Virus record (IMG/VR): IMGVR_UViG_3300036985_008102
Span: 1 to 41,943 of that record
Direction: 5' to 3' (one strand)
Origin: a virus
DNA: 41,943 nt
Shown here: one piece after another, positions 35,510 through 41,943 of the stretch
Layout of the letters: each line of letters begins with the position of its first letter
Numbering within the stretch: the first letter of the stretch is position 1
The notes under the pieces: model-generated
Seen by the model: the letters and a program-made list of their open reading frames with translations, nothing else
What the model was told of the DNA's origin: nothing
Databases searched by the model: none
Translations under genes and position numbers: made by a program

Positions 35510-36064
35510 TCAATAACACCAACGAAGTCGTGCGAGATTAACGCGGTTCCAAGCAGCAACTTGAGCGACTGTTTCTACGTCCGGACAAGCGTAATTGCTT
35601 TTATCGTAATATCGATTCATCAATGTTCCATAAACGTGTTGTGCACCAAATGCATGCCCAAGTTCATGCAACAAAATACCACGGACGTCATATTCATAAC
35701 GACCGCGCATCATTGAAATTTCACGCCCACCAAGTGCTGAAACCCATGCTAACGCATTTGGAGAATCCGGATTCGGTCCTTCAACTTCGCTGACGACAAT
35801 TGAACACCCATCAACGAATCCGTCATTTGTACCCAAAATAGCAACGACACGACGCCAGTCGCCAAGAGCAACATTCCATTCGTCGACAGCTGACTTAGCT
35901 GGTTCCCAATGTTCGCCGGGTAAATCAACACAAACTAATATCGTAGATGTCACCGGATCATTGTTTATGAATTCAGGTCGTGACCAACTAGAGGTACACC
36001 CAGATGCCATCGTGATTAAAAACAAAATCAACAAGAGACAACGAATGACGGCTTTCACCATCAT
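35510..36064 (-). CDS. Lipoprotein zinc metalloprotease of the metzincin type
   Basis: 184 aa. A basic start and hydrophobic core lead to lipobox MASGC (residues 19-23), so Cys23 should be lipidated and the protein placed on the cell surface or in the periplasm. HELGHAFGAQH (133-143) is the full metzincin zinc motif HExxHxxGxxH, and GTLM (146-149) supplies the Met-turn, as in matrixin-like enzymes. Substrate unknown; a host envelope protein or competing phage is possible. GAAGG precedes the tandem ATGs. Last gene of the unit from 38363. Confidence 0.85.
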   Translation of the reverse strand: MMVKAVIRCLLLILFLITMASGCTSSWSRPEFINNDPVTSTILVCVDLPGEHWEPAKSAVDEWNVALGDWRRVVAILGTNDGFVDGCSIVVSEVEGPNPDSPNALAWVSALGGREISMMRGRYEYDVRGILLHELGHAFGAQHVYGTLMNRYYDKSNYACPDVETVAQVAAWNRVNLARLRWCY

Positions 36065-36091
36065 AACTAATCGCCTTCAGAAGCGTTTTTT

Positions 36092-36520
36092 TCAAAGTTT
36101 CCAGAAACGTTTTGTTGGTGTCGGATCGATGTTTGTATAGCCGGGATGATCTAATAAAACGTTAACGACAGCATTTTTCACAATCCGATACCACTCGTTC
36201 TCATGTGAAACATCAAGGCCAACATTGACAATATTCGAATGTTTGCCGCCATTTATTGTTGCATCATCAATTGCGAACAACAAATCAGCAAACTCGACAG
36301 GGGAACCCGGTTTAAGATCTTTCAGTTTATCGTCAATGAAATCACGGAGTGCATCATCATCTACGACAACGCCAGATTCATTTGATGTAAAGGTCAAATG
36401 CATATTGTTCCTTGACAAGAATGGACTCGGTTCTCGCTCATGAGCAAACGCTGGTGATTCACTAATAACTGACAGGCGTATACGTTTCTTGAGTCTACCG
36501 ACAGTGATCCTCACGATCAT
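36092..36520 (-). CDS. Protein with VRITVGRLKKRIR N-terminal tag
   Basis: 142 aa. The N-terminal helix tag (see 34096) is followed by a mixed domain: TFTSNESGVVVDDDALRDFI, DLLFAIDDATI and a C-terminal segment NAVVNVLLDHPGYTNID. No family recognised. An internal GTG at codon 3 could also be the start. Confidence 0.73.
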   Translation of the reverse strand: MIVRITVGRLKKRIRLSVISESPAFAHEREPSPFLSRNNMHLTFTSNESGVVVDDDALRDFIDDKLKDLKPGSPVEFADLLFAIDDATINGGKHSNIVNVGLDVSHENEWYRIVKNAVVNVLLDHPGYTNIDPTPTKRFWKL

Positions 36521-36554
36521 TAAGTATGTTACTCACAATTGATACGATGTGTTG

Positions 36555-37559
36555 TCAGGATTTTTCTGATGCTTTTATGTACGAATCCAAATGAGCATAT
36601 GCTGAAATGAATTCTTGACGTAGCGTATGAAACTTTTCATCTTGAACTTCTGTAAACCGAGACCAGTTCATGAATGTCTCAGCGAACCCGCGTTTATCGA
36701 TCGATTCTCGAACGTCGATGAGAGCGTCTTCTATTGATTTCACTGGTTCAACGTTAGGCGATATCATAGGTTTCGTCAAAGAAGGTTCAAGTGGTCGCAT
36801 TCCAGAGTGGCACTGACAATTTCTACGACATCGACATCGTCGATAATCAAAATAACCCGCGGCTTGACGTTCGTTGGCACGTTTCTGTGATTCTTTCGCC
36901 GCCGCGGCCATTGATGCTTTACCTTCAGGCGTTGCAAGCCTTTCAGCTAAGACTTTGGCTGCAGCTTCAATGTTAGCTGCTCTATCATTTTCTACGATTT
37001 TAGCAGTTGCTGTGGGTGTGGGCTCACTAGCGACTGATTTGTTTTTCGGAGGTAACTGAAGACCAAGTTGTCGATTAAGAAAACGAATATTTTCATCAAG
37101 CGTCCAAACATTAGTATTCGCAGCACAAATAAGCCAATGTGGACCTTCCGGGATTAGCATTGCATATGCATCACCCGATGGCAACGTTGTCAACAGCGCG
37201 TTCGGATGCACTTTGTAAAAATCGTGAATTGCTTTTCCAGTATCACGTAAAAATTGTTGATATTTTGAGTTAACGACCGGAGCGGGTTGATTTTCAACCT
37301 TAGCTACTTTGCGTAGGAATACTTCGTGTAGGAAAGCAAGTGCATGTGCCATTGGCACTTCCCATAACGTAATTTCATTGACGCTAGCCGAAACAGCATT
37401 CCATACTTCTGTTTCATCAAGGTAACTTTCCCTATCGGTAACAGTCGTATGCTTACGCGCATATGCTCTTATGTATTCCAACATGCTAGCTCGCCAAGTT
37501 TCATCGATTTGTTCTTTCGTAACAAGTTTATCTGATGATTCAATTGATGCTTTCAACAT
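36555..37559 (-). CDS. Large unknown protein with Ala-rich coiled region and Arg/Cys cluster
   Basis: 334 aa. N-terminal helical domain (QIDETWRASMLEYIRAYARK), a central alpha/beta part (SGDAYAMLIPEGPHWLICA), an Ala-rich helix (IEAAAKVLAERLATPEGKA, about 197-225) and a Cys/Arg cluster RRCRCRRNCQCHSG that may bind metal or RNA. The C-terminal part is helical. No family recognised. Confidence 0.75.
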   Translation of the reverse strand: MLKASIESSDKLVTKEQIDETWRASMLEYIRAYARKHTTVTDRESYLDETEVWNAVSASVNEITLWEVPMAHALAFLHEVFLRKVAKVENQPAPVVNSKYQQFLRDTGKAIHDFYKVHPNALLTTLPSGDAYAMLIPEGPHWLICAANTNVWTLDENIRFLNRQLGLQLPPKNKSVASEPTPTATAKIVENDRAANIEAAAKVLAERLATPEGKASMAAAAKESQKRANERQAAGYFDYRRCRCRRNCQCHSGMRPLEPSLTKPMISPNVEPVKSIEDALIDVRESIDKRGFAETFMNWSRFTEVQDEKFHTLRQEFISAYAHLDSYIKASEKS

Positions 37560-37560
37560 C

Positions 37561-38037
37561 TTAAAATTCTTTCTTGTTTTCTTCGGGCGTTATAGTCGAT
37601 GATTTTTCAGCGTTAACATTTGCAATCTTATCGAACCTAGCAGCCAATGCCGTGACAAACGAAGTAACCTTGTTCAGATGATAACGCTCTTCTCGCGTCA
37701 ATTCCTTACGTGTTCGATCAATGAGCAACGCATGGTTCACTTCATCGATGAATACAATAAGTCCAAGCCTGACATCACTCAACGCCTGTCTGATTGCGTT
37801 CGGATCATTGATGGCATTGTTACTATTGATGGGTATCACAGGCGTTGCGCCATGATCGAACTCAACCGTATAACGTTCGTCTGCGGCATCCCAATCGCGA
37901 CCGTGAACGAAAGGTCGTTCAACACGAAGTGGTGACTGACGTGGAATGAGTTGTCTAACGTTGCTCGATAGGCGCGCTTGTTCCTTGTCGCGTTGTGCCA
38001 ACATCGCTAGCGGTGAATCACGGCGTTCGTCTTTCAT
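37561..38037 (-). CDS. Unknown protein
   Basis: 158 aa from the ATG at 38037; a start upstream would overlap the 38046 gene. After a charged N-terminus come a strand region (RYTVEFDHGATPVIPI) and helical segments (VRLGLIVFIDEVNHALL, NKVTSFVTALAARFDKI). One bp before the 36555 gene. Function unknown. Confidence 0.72.
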   Translation of the reverse strand: MKDERRDSPLAMLAQRDKEQARLSSNVRQLIPRQSPLRVERPFVHGRDWDAADERYTVEFDHGATPVIPINSNNAINDPNAIRQALSDVRLGLIVFIDEVNHALLIDRTRKELTREERYHLNKVTSFVTALAARFDKIANVNAEKSSTITPEENKKEF

Positions 38038-38045
38038 GTTTTCTT

Positions 38046-38363
38046 TCAAAATAGTCGCGTACGTGGTGACCACAGGATGAGCGTCTTCTCTTCGATATCA
38101 TCGTCATTACGTAATGACAGATTTTGAAGCGCGGCTTTCGCAAGCACTAGACCAAAAACTTGTCGTTTTTCGTTCTTGATAGACAAGAACTTCGTTCTGA
38201 CTATCGTTCCCGGAACGAACCAACCAACTTGATCAGGCATTGCATTAAGTTCCATAACCCAATCAACTAAATTTAATCGATAATACCAGCATGGACCGGT
38301 TAAACGATCTACCATACTTCGAAATGCAGGCAATTCAAAATCTTCATAGTTAACTGGTAACAT
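38046..38363 (-). CDS. Member of a PGx(I/V)...LWS small protein family
   Basis: 105 aa. VPGTIVRTKFL, VFGLVLAKA and EEKTLILWSP follow the same order as in the 38470 and 39958 proteins (PGDIV/IIYWS, IGIV/IGLV, F/YILWS), so the three are probably paralogues with a small barrel-like fold. First gene of its unit, but with a 36-nt leader rather than leaderless. Function unknown. Confidence 0.72.
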   Translation of the reverse strand: MLPVNYEDFELPAFRSMVDRLTGPCWYYRLNLVDWVMELNAMPDQVGWFVPGTIVRTKFLSIKNEKRQVFGLVLAKAALQNLSLRNDDDIEEKTLILWSPRTRLF

Positions 38364-38399
38364 TTTAATGTTTTCTAATTGCTATCCTTCTCTATAACC

Positions 38400-38429
38400 A
38401 TCATACCACATTAGTCACTGCGATTGCAC
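38400..38429 (-). promoter_or_regulatory. Phage-type promoter with leader
   Basis: GTGCAA, 17 bp, GTATGAT, 36 bp to the ATG at 38363. Confidence 0.75.
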
Positions 38430-38469
38430 TTAAACGCAGGAACGCGAGATAACTCAAGCCAAGATGAAT

Positions 38470-38802
38470 TCATCTTCGACCATGATGTGTCGATGACCAC
38501 ACTATGTAACACACTGGGCTCGGTTCGCCTAAAACAGCAACAACAAGCCCAATCGCATAAGCCTTATGCCTATCAACCCAATGAATCCCTTGAAGATCGA
38601 TTTGATCTGGCACATATGCTACGCCCTGATCATGACCATATTGTGTCGAACGCGACCACGTCACGATATCACCCGGGACCACGTCCTTAACTGACACTTT
38701 TGCGCCAATTCGCCCGCCATGATCATCAACGAATTCTTCGTTTTTTCTGGTGCGGAGAACGAACGTAATTCCCACCAATAGATGATGTCGTTTTAAGACC
38801 AC
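38470..38802 (-). CDS. PG-D(I/V)..WS family small protein, GTG start
   Basis: 110 aa. VVPGDIVTWSRS, YAIGLVVAVL and VCYIVWSS give the family pattern (see 38046). An in-frame TGA lies upstream, so the GTG at 38802 with GAG 6 bp before it is the likely start. Second gene of the unit from 39198. Function unknown. Confidence 0.7.
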   Translation of the reverse strand: MVLKRHHLLVGITFVLRTRKNEEFVDDHGGRIGAKVSVKDVVPGDIVTWSRSTQYGHDQGVAYVPDQIDLQGIHWVDRHKAYAIGLVVAVLGEPSPVCYIVWSSTHHGRR

Positions 38803-38850
38803 ATGTTGCTCACAAAAGAATTGTTGTCACATCATTTGAACAAAGCGTTA

Positions 38851-39198
38851 TTAGCGTTTTAGGCCCATTCGCTGCGCAATCTTACCCCAGGGCGGACCTG
38901 CCAATGAAACCGGAACTGACCTTCGCACCACCTGAAATCCCTTGAATTCAGGTGGTATCGTAATCGTTTCATCACAAAACGCATAAAGGCGCCAGGCGTG
39001 TTCTTCACCACGAGGAGTGTCAGCATTGTCAGTGCTAAATGCCTTCGGACCAAAACCATAACCTGAACCAACGTTGTAACCAAGTTCCTTTTGAAGCGCA
39101 TCACGAGCCTCGTTCAAACCTTTTGGTCGACCAGGAATTGCATTCGGGTCAACGACAACGACAGCATTCGGATCCGGCTTCTTCTTTCGTCTCATCAT
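38851..39198 (-). CDS. Unknown small protein, first gene of its unit
   Basis: 115 aa. A basic start with tandem ATG (MMRRKKKPDPNA), then GLNEARDALQKELGYN, then strands (AWRLYAFCDETITI, FQVVRRSVPVSL). No family recognised. Leaderless ATG. Confidence 0.73.
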   Translation of the reverse strand: MMRRKKKPDPNAVVVVDPNAIPGRPKGLNEARDALQKELGYNVGSGYGFGPKAFSTDNADTPRGEEHAWRLYAFCDETITIPPEFKGFQVVRRSVPVSLAGPPWGKIAQRMGLKR

Positions 39199-39204
39199 CT
39201 GATA

Positions 39205-39233
39205 ATCCTACAATATGTTAAATGCATTTACAC
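39205..39233 (-). promoter_or_regulatory. Phage-type promoter, leaderless arrangement
   Basis: GTGTAA, 16 bp, GTAGGAT, 6 bp, ATG at 39198. Confidence 0.68.
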
Positions 39234-39325
39234 AAAGCTAAAAATGTCTCTCTTCTCTCAGGTCGACCAAACGATGTATATGAATCGTTTGAGTATGTCG
39301 TAGTCGCTAATTGGCGACATCTTGA

Positions 39326-39424
39326 TCATCTTAAAATCATTAGCAATTCCCGAAGGCGAACAAGTTCTCTGTCTTGACTCCATACGAGATCCTGTAAGTG
39401 TTCTGCATGTGTTCGGCCGCTCAT
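39326..39424 (-). CDS. Possible 32-aa gene
   Basis: MSGRTHAEHLQDLVW... helical and charged, 32 aa, starting with an ATG that overlaps the stop of the 39421 gene (ATGA). After it, 39234..39325 holds a 20-codon frame and a GTCGC/GCGAC hairpin (39303..39318) but no supported gene. Function unknown. Confidence 0.4.
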   Translation of the reverse strand: MSGRTHAEHLQDLVWSQDRELVRLRELLMILR

Positions 39425-39804
39425 GTTTTCACTCCTATATGCTCACTGTCACTCATCGCTGCGCGGTTCACGCCAAGCGCTGCTGCCTCGTCACGCAGAT
39501 CGAACAATCGTGTAAGTGCTGCTCCACGCAAGTGTTGTCCGGGATCTCCAAACTCCCACGCTTCAAACGCTTCAGCGAGCCCGTTTGCCTCTTTTGCGAC
39601 CCGGCGCAGATCGCGCGCGCGAACAAAAGATATCTCTTCCACGACTTTCTCAGCCCTCCATGCTAGCCGCTCCGCCTCAGTTGCAATTGCTAATGCCATA
39701 GTGCGGAACACTGGCCAACGTGCCAAGGTCCCTGAAACTTTTGGCGTTGGTGCTTCACACGGGTCTTTGTCATCATTGCTAGGTGTCTCACCTCGCGGCG
39801 TCAC
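39421..39804 (-). CDS. Unknown helical protein with GTG start
   Basis: 127 aa from a GTG that overlaps the stop of a 19-codon frame (GTGA). TTG starts six codons upstream are possible. Disordered acidic start, then Ala/Glu/Arg-rich helices (ALAIATEAERLAWRAEKV, RDLRRVAKEANGLAEAFEAW) of coiled-coil type. Rather GC-rich for the window. Function unknown. Confidence 0.65.
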   Translation of the reverse strand: MTPRGETPSNDDKDPCEAPTPKVSGTLARWPVFRTMALAIATEAERLAWRAEKVVEEISFVRARDLRRVAKEANGLAEAFEAWEFGDPGQHLRGAALTRLFDLRDEAAALGVNRAAMSDSEHIGVKT

Positions 39805-39860
39805 GCTTTCACCCAACAAATCAATAGATTCTCAATGACGTTCTTCTCGTTTTCGTTCAT
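39801..39860 (-). CDS. Possible 19-codon upstream frame (leader or displaced N-terminus)
   Basis: MNENEKNVIENLLICWVKA with AAAAGG 9 bp before the ATG, the best Shine-Dalgarno in this stretch, and a GTGA overlap with the next frame. Either a coupling leader peptide or the original N-terminus separated from the 39421 gene by a frameshift. A weak promoter-like GTGAAT-17-GTATTTC lies further upstream. Confidence 0.35.
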   Translation of the reverse strand: MNENEKNVIENLLICWVKA

Positions 39861-39957
39861 TTCATATGCCTTTTCAAAATTTCTTTAGATGATGATGAAA
39901 TACATCACGCGCGAACAAACATTCACCAAATGCAGTTTCTCCCGTGTTGACAAACAC

Positions 39958-40329
39958 TTAACGCATAGTCACTGGTTCTTGTGTGATACCTGACCACAAG
40001 ATAAATGCCATGTCAGCTTCCTCAACAAAACTGCCGTCAGCAACATCCGCGCGTGATGTTACAATGCCAATGATGCAAAGATTTTTAAGATAAACATCGT
40101 CAATGCCTCGCCGCTGTGCCTGAACGCGAGAAGACCAATAGATGATATCACCTGGTCGCAATTCATCTGCATAAAGCAAATACGACATCAGACGTTTTGT
40201 CGTGAGCGGACCTGACGGAGATCCACGTTCAACATCAGCCAATAACTCATGTCGACGTGCGACTTTATCTGGACCGATCAGCGTGAAGATCGTATTGCTT
40301 TTGCCCCAATGGGTTGTTAACAAAGACAT
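39958..40329 (-). CDS. PGDI(I/V)..WS family small protein
   Basis: 123 aa. LRPGDIIYWSSRV, LCIIGIVTSR and MAFILWSGI match the order of the 38470 and 38046 proteins, which supports one paralogous family spread over three units. N-terminal part LTTHWGKSNTIFTLIGP is specific to this copy. Function unknown. Confidence 0.73.
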   Translation of the reverse strand: MSLLTTHWGKSNTIFTLIGPDKVARRHELLADVERGSPSGPLTTKRLMSYLLYADELRPGDIIYWSSRVQAQRRGIDDVYLKNLCIIGIVTSRADVADGSFVEEADMAFILWSGITQEPVTMR

Positions 40330-40335
40330 ATCGAT

Positions 40336-40806
40336 TTAATCACGCCTCTCCTCCTCGATGCGCCGCAACGCCTCGCGGCAGAGCCATGCGACGGTCAGAT
40401 ACTGTCGCCGCACGAACCGGCGCTCCTCTTTGGACAGACTCTTCATGGGATCGCGCGCCGAACGCGCATAGTACTTCGCCTCAGCGCTGATGTGCGCGCC
40501 CTTGCGCTCGGACACGTAGCGGACCATGTCGATCCAGAACACGCCGGAGAGCAGCAGCCAATAACAGCACTCCTCCAGCGATAGCCGTCGCGACTCTGCT
40601 GCGCAGCGGGCGAGGCGGGATTGCTCGCGGGCACCGGCAATGGTGAGTTCGGCGCGTGCCTCGTCTCGCTCCGTTGCGATCTTGAGCACGATCGCCAACT
40701 CGCGGCCGCGCTGCCTATCCAACTCGTCCAGCTCTTGCTTTGCCTCCATGCCTGTGGTGCTGTGGATTACGTGCTGGATACATTGCTTGATGGCGTCCGT
40801 CCTCAC
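40336..40806 (-). CDS. Unknown helical protein in a GC-rich cassette
   Basis: 156 aa from a GTG at 40806 with GGAGG 6 bp upstream and a GTGA overlap with the preceding stop, a strong case against longer starts. Arg/Glu-rich helices (ELDELDRQRGRELAIVL, EARAELTIAGAREQSRLARC) and an ECCYWLLLSGVFWIDMVRYV hydrophobic segment. Much richer in G+C than the rest of the window, which suggests recent transfer. Function unknown. Confidence 0.75.
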   Translation of the reverse strand: MRTDAIKQCIQHVIHSTTGMEAKQELDELDRQRGRELAIVLKIATERDEARAELTIAGAREQSRLARCAAESRRLSLEECCYWLLLSGVFWIDMVRYVSERKGAHISAEAKYYARSARDPMKSLSKEERRFVRRQYLTVAWLCREALRRIEEERRD

Positions 40807-41183
40807 CGCGCACCTCCGCATTCCTCGATGAGCCAGGCGCGGAAGGACGCACCGCCGCGCGGGTCGATGTCGCCGTCCGCGGCCACACCAAGCTCCAAGT
40901 CCGTCACCCTCGCAAGGTCGACCCACTGCGAGCTTGAGGCAGTCGGCAACGTGCTGCGCTGCATGAGCTCGAGCACGGCGCGGGCGATGTTAGCATCAGT
41001 CCACATCGCCATGGGGCCTGTGAAGTCGCGCCCCTTGCCGATGACCTCGGCCAGCTCCTCCACCGTCACCGCGGGCACTTCGATGCCGGCTGATTCGATT
41101 TCTGCGCGCACCTTGTCAGGCCCAATCCAACACCCATCAGTGAGCTTGCCCAATTCGTCGTCGCTGATTCGTAGTTTAATCAT
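40803..41183 (-). CDS. Unknown protein in a GC-rich cassette
   Basis: 126 aa. Mixed: KLRISDDELGKLTDGCWIGP, VRAEIESAGIEVPAVTVEE, and FRAWLIEECGGAR at the end. Same GC-rich composition as the 40336 gene, to which it is coupled. No family recognised. Confidence 0.76.
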   Translation of the reverse strand: MIKLRISDDELGKLTDGCWIGPDKVRAEIESAGIEVPAVTVEELAEVIGKGRDFTGPMAMWTDANIARAVLELMQRSTLPTASSSQWVDLARVTDLELGVAADGDIDPRGGASFRAWLIEECGGAR

Positions 41184-41195
41184 CGTTATTTCTTC

Positions 41196-41939
41196 TTATT
41201 TTTTCGTTGGTACAAAATAGGTTTCAACATCGCCGGAGGAAAGTCCGGGATCATACGATCGAGTTGAAGAACCATAACCTTGAAGGGGCATATACACACC
41301 ACATTTCGGTGGAACGTCTATTTTAGACGCATGCCCTCGATGATATTGCTCTTCATCAAGAAAGGCGTCGTCACCATCCACAGAACTAAGCGAAAATGGT
41401 ACGTACGGATCATCCGTCATTAATCGCTCTTCATTCCGCTTGATGTTCTTCGCCTCAAGAACGTATTGATTCATGAGTTTGCAAATGTTGGCCTCTTTCA
41501 AGAGCCGGAAAGCATGCTTTCCTCCTCGAGGCATGTGCACAAAATCATCATCGCCCACTGACGACGCTGCGCGCTTGGAAATATTCGCCATCCGCCTGGC
41601 AACAAGCGGCGTCATAAAATGATTAAAAACAACGACACTTCCGCGCGCCAAAAATTCATGCCACTTTTGCCAGCCATCACCATTTAGTGCCGATCGATAT
41701 GCATTAAATTCTGGCAGCTTACGATGCTCAATATTTTCAAGAAACATGAACTCAGCCGTTTCGCCGTCGACTGCAACGAGCCATGGAACTGCAGTTCGAT
41801 CATCAACCCAGGGCATCACAGTGTTGTCGAGCCACCTGACCAACGGGCCAAGAACGAGTTTCACAGACCAAATGAACGCATCATTAAATGCCTGACCAAA
41901 CGTTTGAAGAAACATTACTCGCTCGCGTTTTCTAGCCAT
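41196..41939 (-). CDS. Unknown protein at the window edge
   Basis: 247 aa, complete: the ATG lies 4 bp from the end of the window, so its upstream signals cannot be seen. A hydrophobic N-terminal stretch (FIWSVKLVLGPLVRWL) may associate with membranes, followed by PWLVAVDGETAEFMFLE and a helical region; the C-terminus is Ser/Gly/Tyr-rich. Composition is like the rest of the phage, unlike the GC-rich pair before it. No family recognised. Confidence 0.75.
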   Translation of the reverse strand: MARKRERVMFLQTFGQAFNDAFIWSVKLVLGPLVRWLDNTVMPWVDDRTAVPWLVAVDGETAEFMFLENIEHRKLPEFNAYRSALNGDGWQKWHEFLARGSVVVFNHFMTPLVARRMANISKRAASSVGDDDFVHMPRGGKHAFRLLKEANICKLMNQYVLEAKNIKRNEERLMTDDPYVPFSLSSVDGDDAFLDEEQYHRGHASKIDVPPKCGVYMPLQGYGSSTRSYDPGLSSGDVETYFVPTKK

Positions 41940-41943
41940 TTCA

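Noticed and set aside
39398-39838. 146-codon rightward frame
   Set aside because: Antisense to the coupled 39421 and 39801 frames; Ser/Arg-rich shadow composition.
40621-41220. 199-codon rightward frame in the GC-rich cassette
   Set aside because: High G+C opens several frames here; the leftward genes have GGAGG and GTGA coupling while this one has none.
1-41943. CRISPR array
   Set aside because: No regularly spaced direct repeats with unique spacers were seen; the repeats found are promoters, tRNA arms and palindromes.

Overview
The window looks like about 42 kb of a large tailed-phage genome of moderate G+C. It holds roughly 85 tightly packed, mostly small genes, two tRNA clusters with 23 recognisable tRNA genes plus decayed relics, free-standing homing-type endonucleases (one GIY-YIG, two HNH), a phage-type sigma-70 factor and many proteins without recognisable relatives. 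No capsid, tail or replication gene was recognised, so this is an accessory or early-type region. The host cannot be named from the sequence. Essentially everything is read leftward; the only convincing rightward gene is a glycosyltransferase-like protein at 32258..33640.

Layout. 1..1217: leftward tRNA cluster 1 with a structured non-tRNA element. 1320..5324: operon from a metallopeptidase/VWA protein through three membrane proteins to small proteins. 5366..7383: operon headed by an RSH-like HD hydrolase. 7384..7892: GC-rich structured region with a possible 36-codon gene. 7893..15369: four transcription units of mostly unknown genes; the last begins with a 54-aa prepilin-like protein. 15432..19001: three units with tandem paralogues. 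19104..22513: MoxR ATPase unit with an inserted GIY-YIG gene and a zincin. 22625..25710: unit with a second RSH-like hydrolase. 25826..29979: sigma factor neighbourhood. 30048..32102: tRNA cluster 2 with an embedded HNH gene. 33625..39198: units with an HNH protein, a CCA-enzyme-like HD protein and a lipoprotein metzincin. 39326..41939: small genes and a GC-rich two-gene cassette.

Regulation is the most striking aspect. Seventeen leftward sites share GTGnAA, a 16-17 bp spacer and a Pribnow-like (G/T)TAnnAT, nearly always directly in front of an operon. In twelve of them exactly 6 bp separate the -10 motif from an ATG, so the first gene should be translated from a leaderless mRNA; downstream genes have Shine-Dalgarno sites or overlap start and stop codons. 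Four copies carry an extra dyad (TTGAAAG-like arms) exactly 10 bp upstream of the -35 motif. The encoded sigma factor has a good region 2 (fits the -10) but appears to end within region 4, and a small helix-turn-helix protein lies nearby, so a divided or modified sigma system reading the unusual -35 is a reasonable hypothesis.

Other themes are two RSH-type alarmone hydrolase candidates, a MoxR plus VWA/metallopeptidase pair in separate units, possible tRNA upkeep, and several genes below 60 codons found through overlaps with their neighbours.
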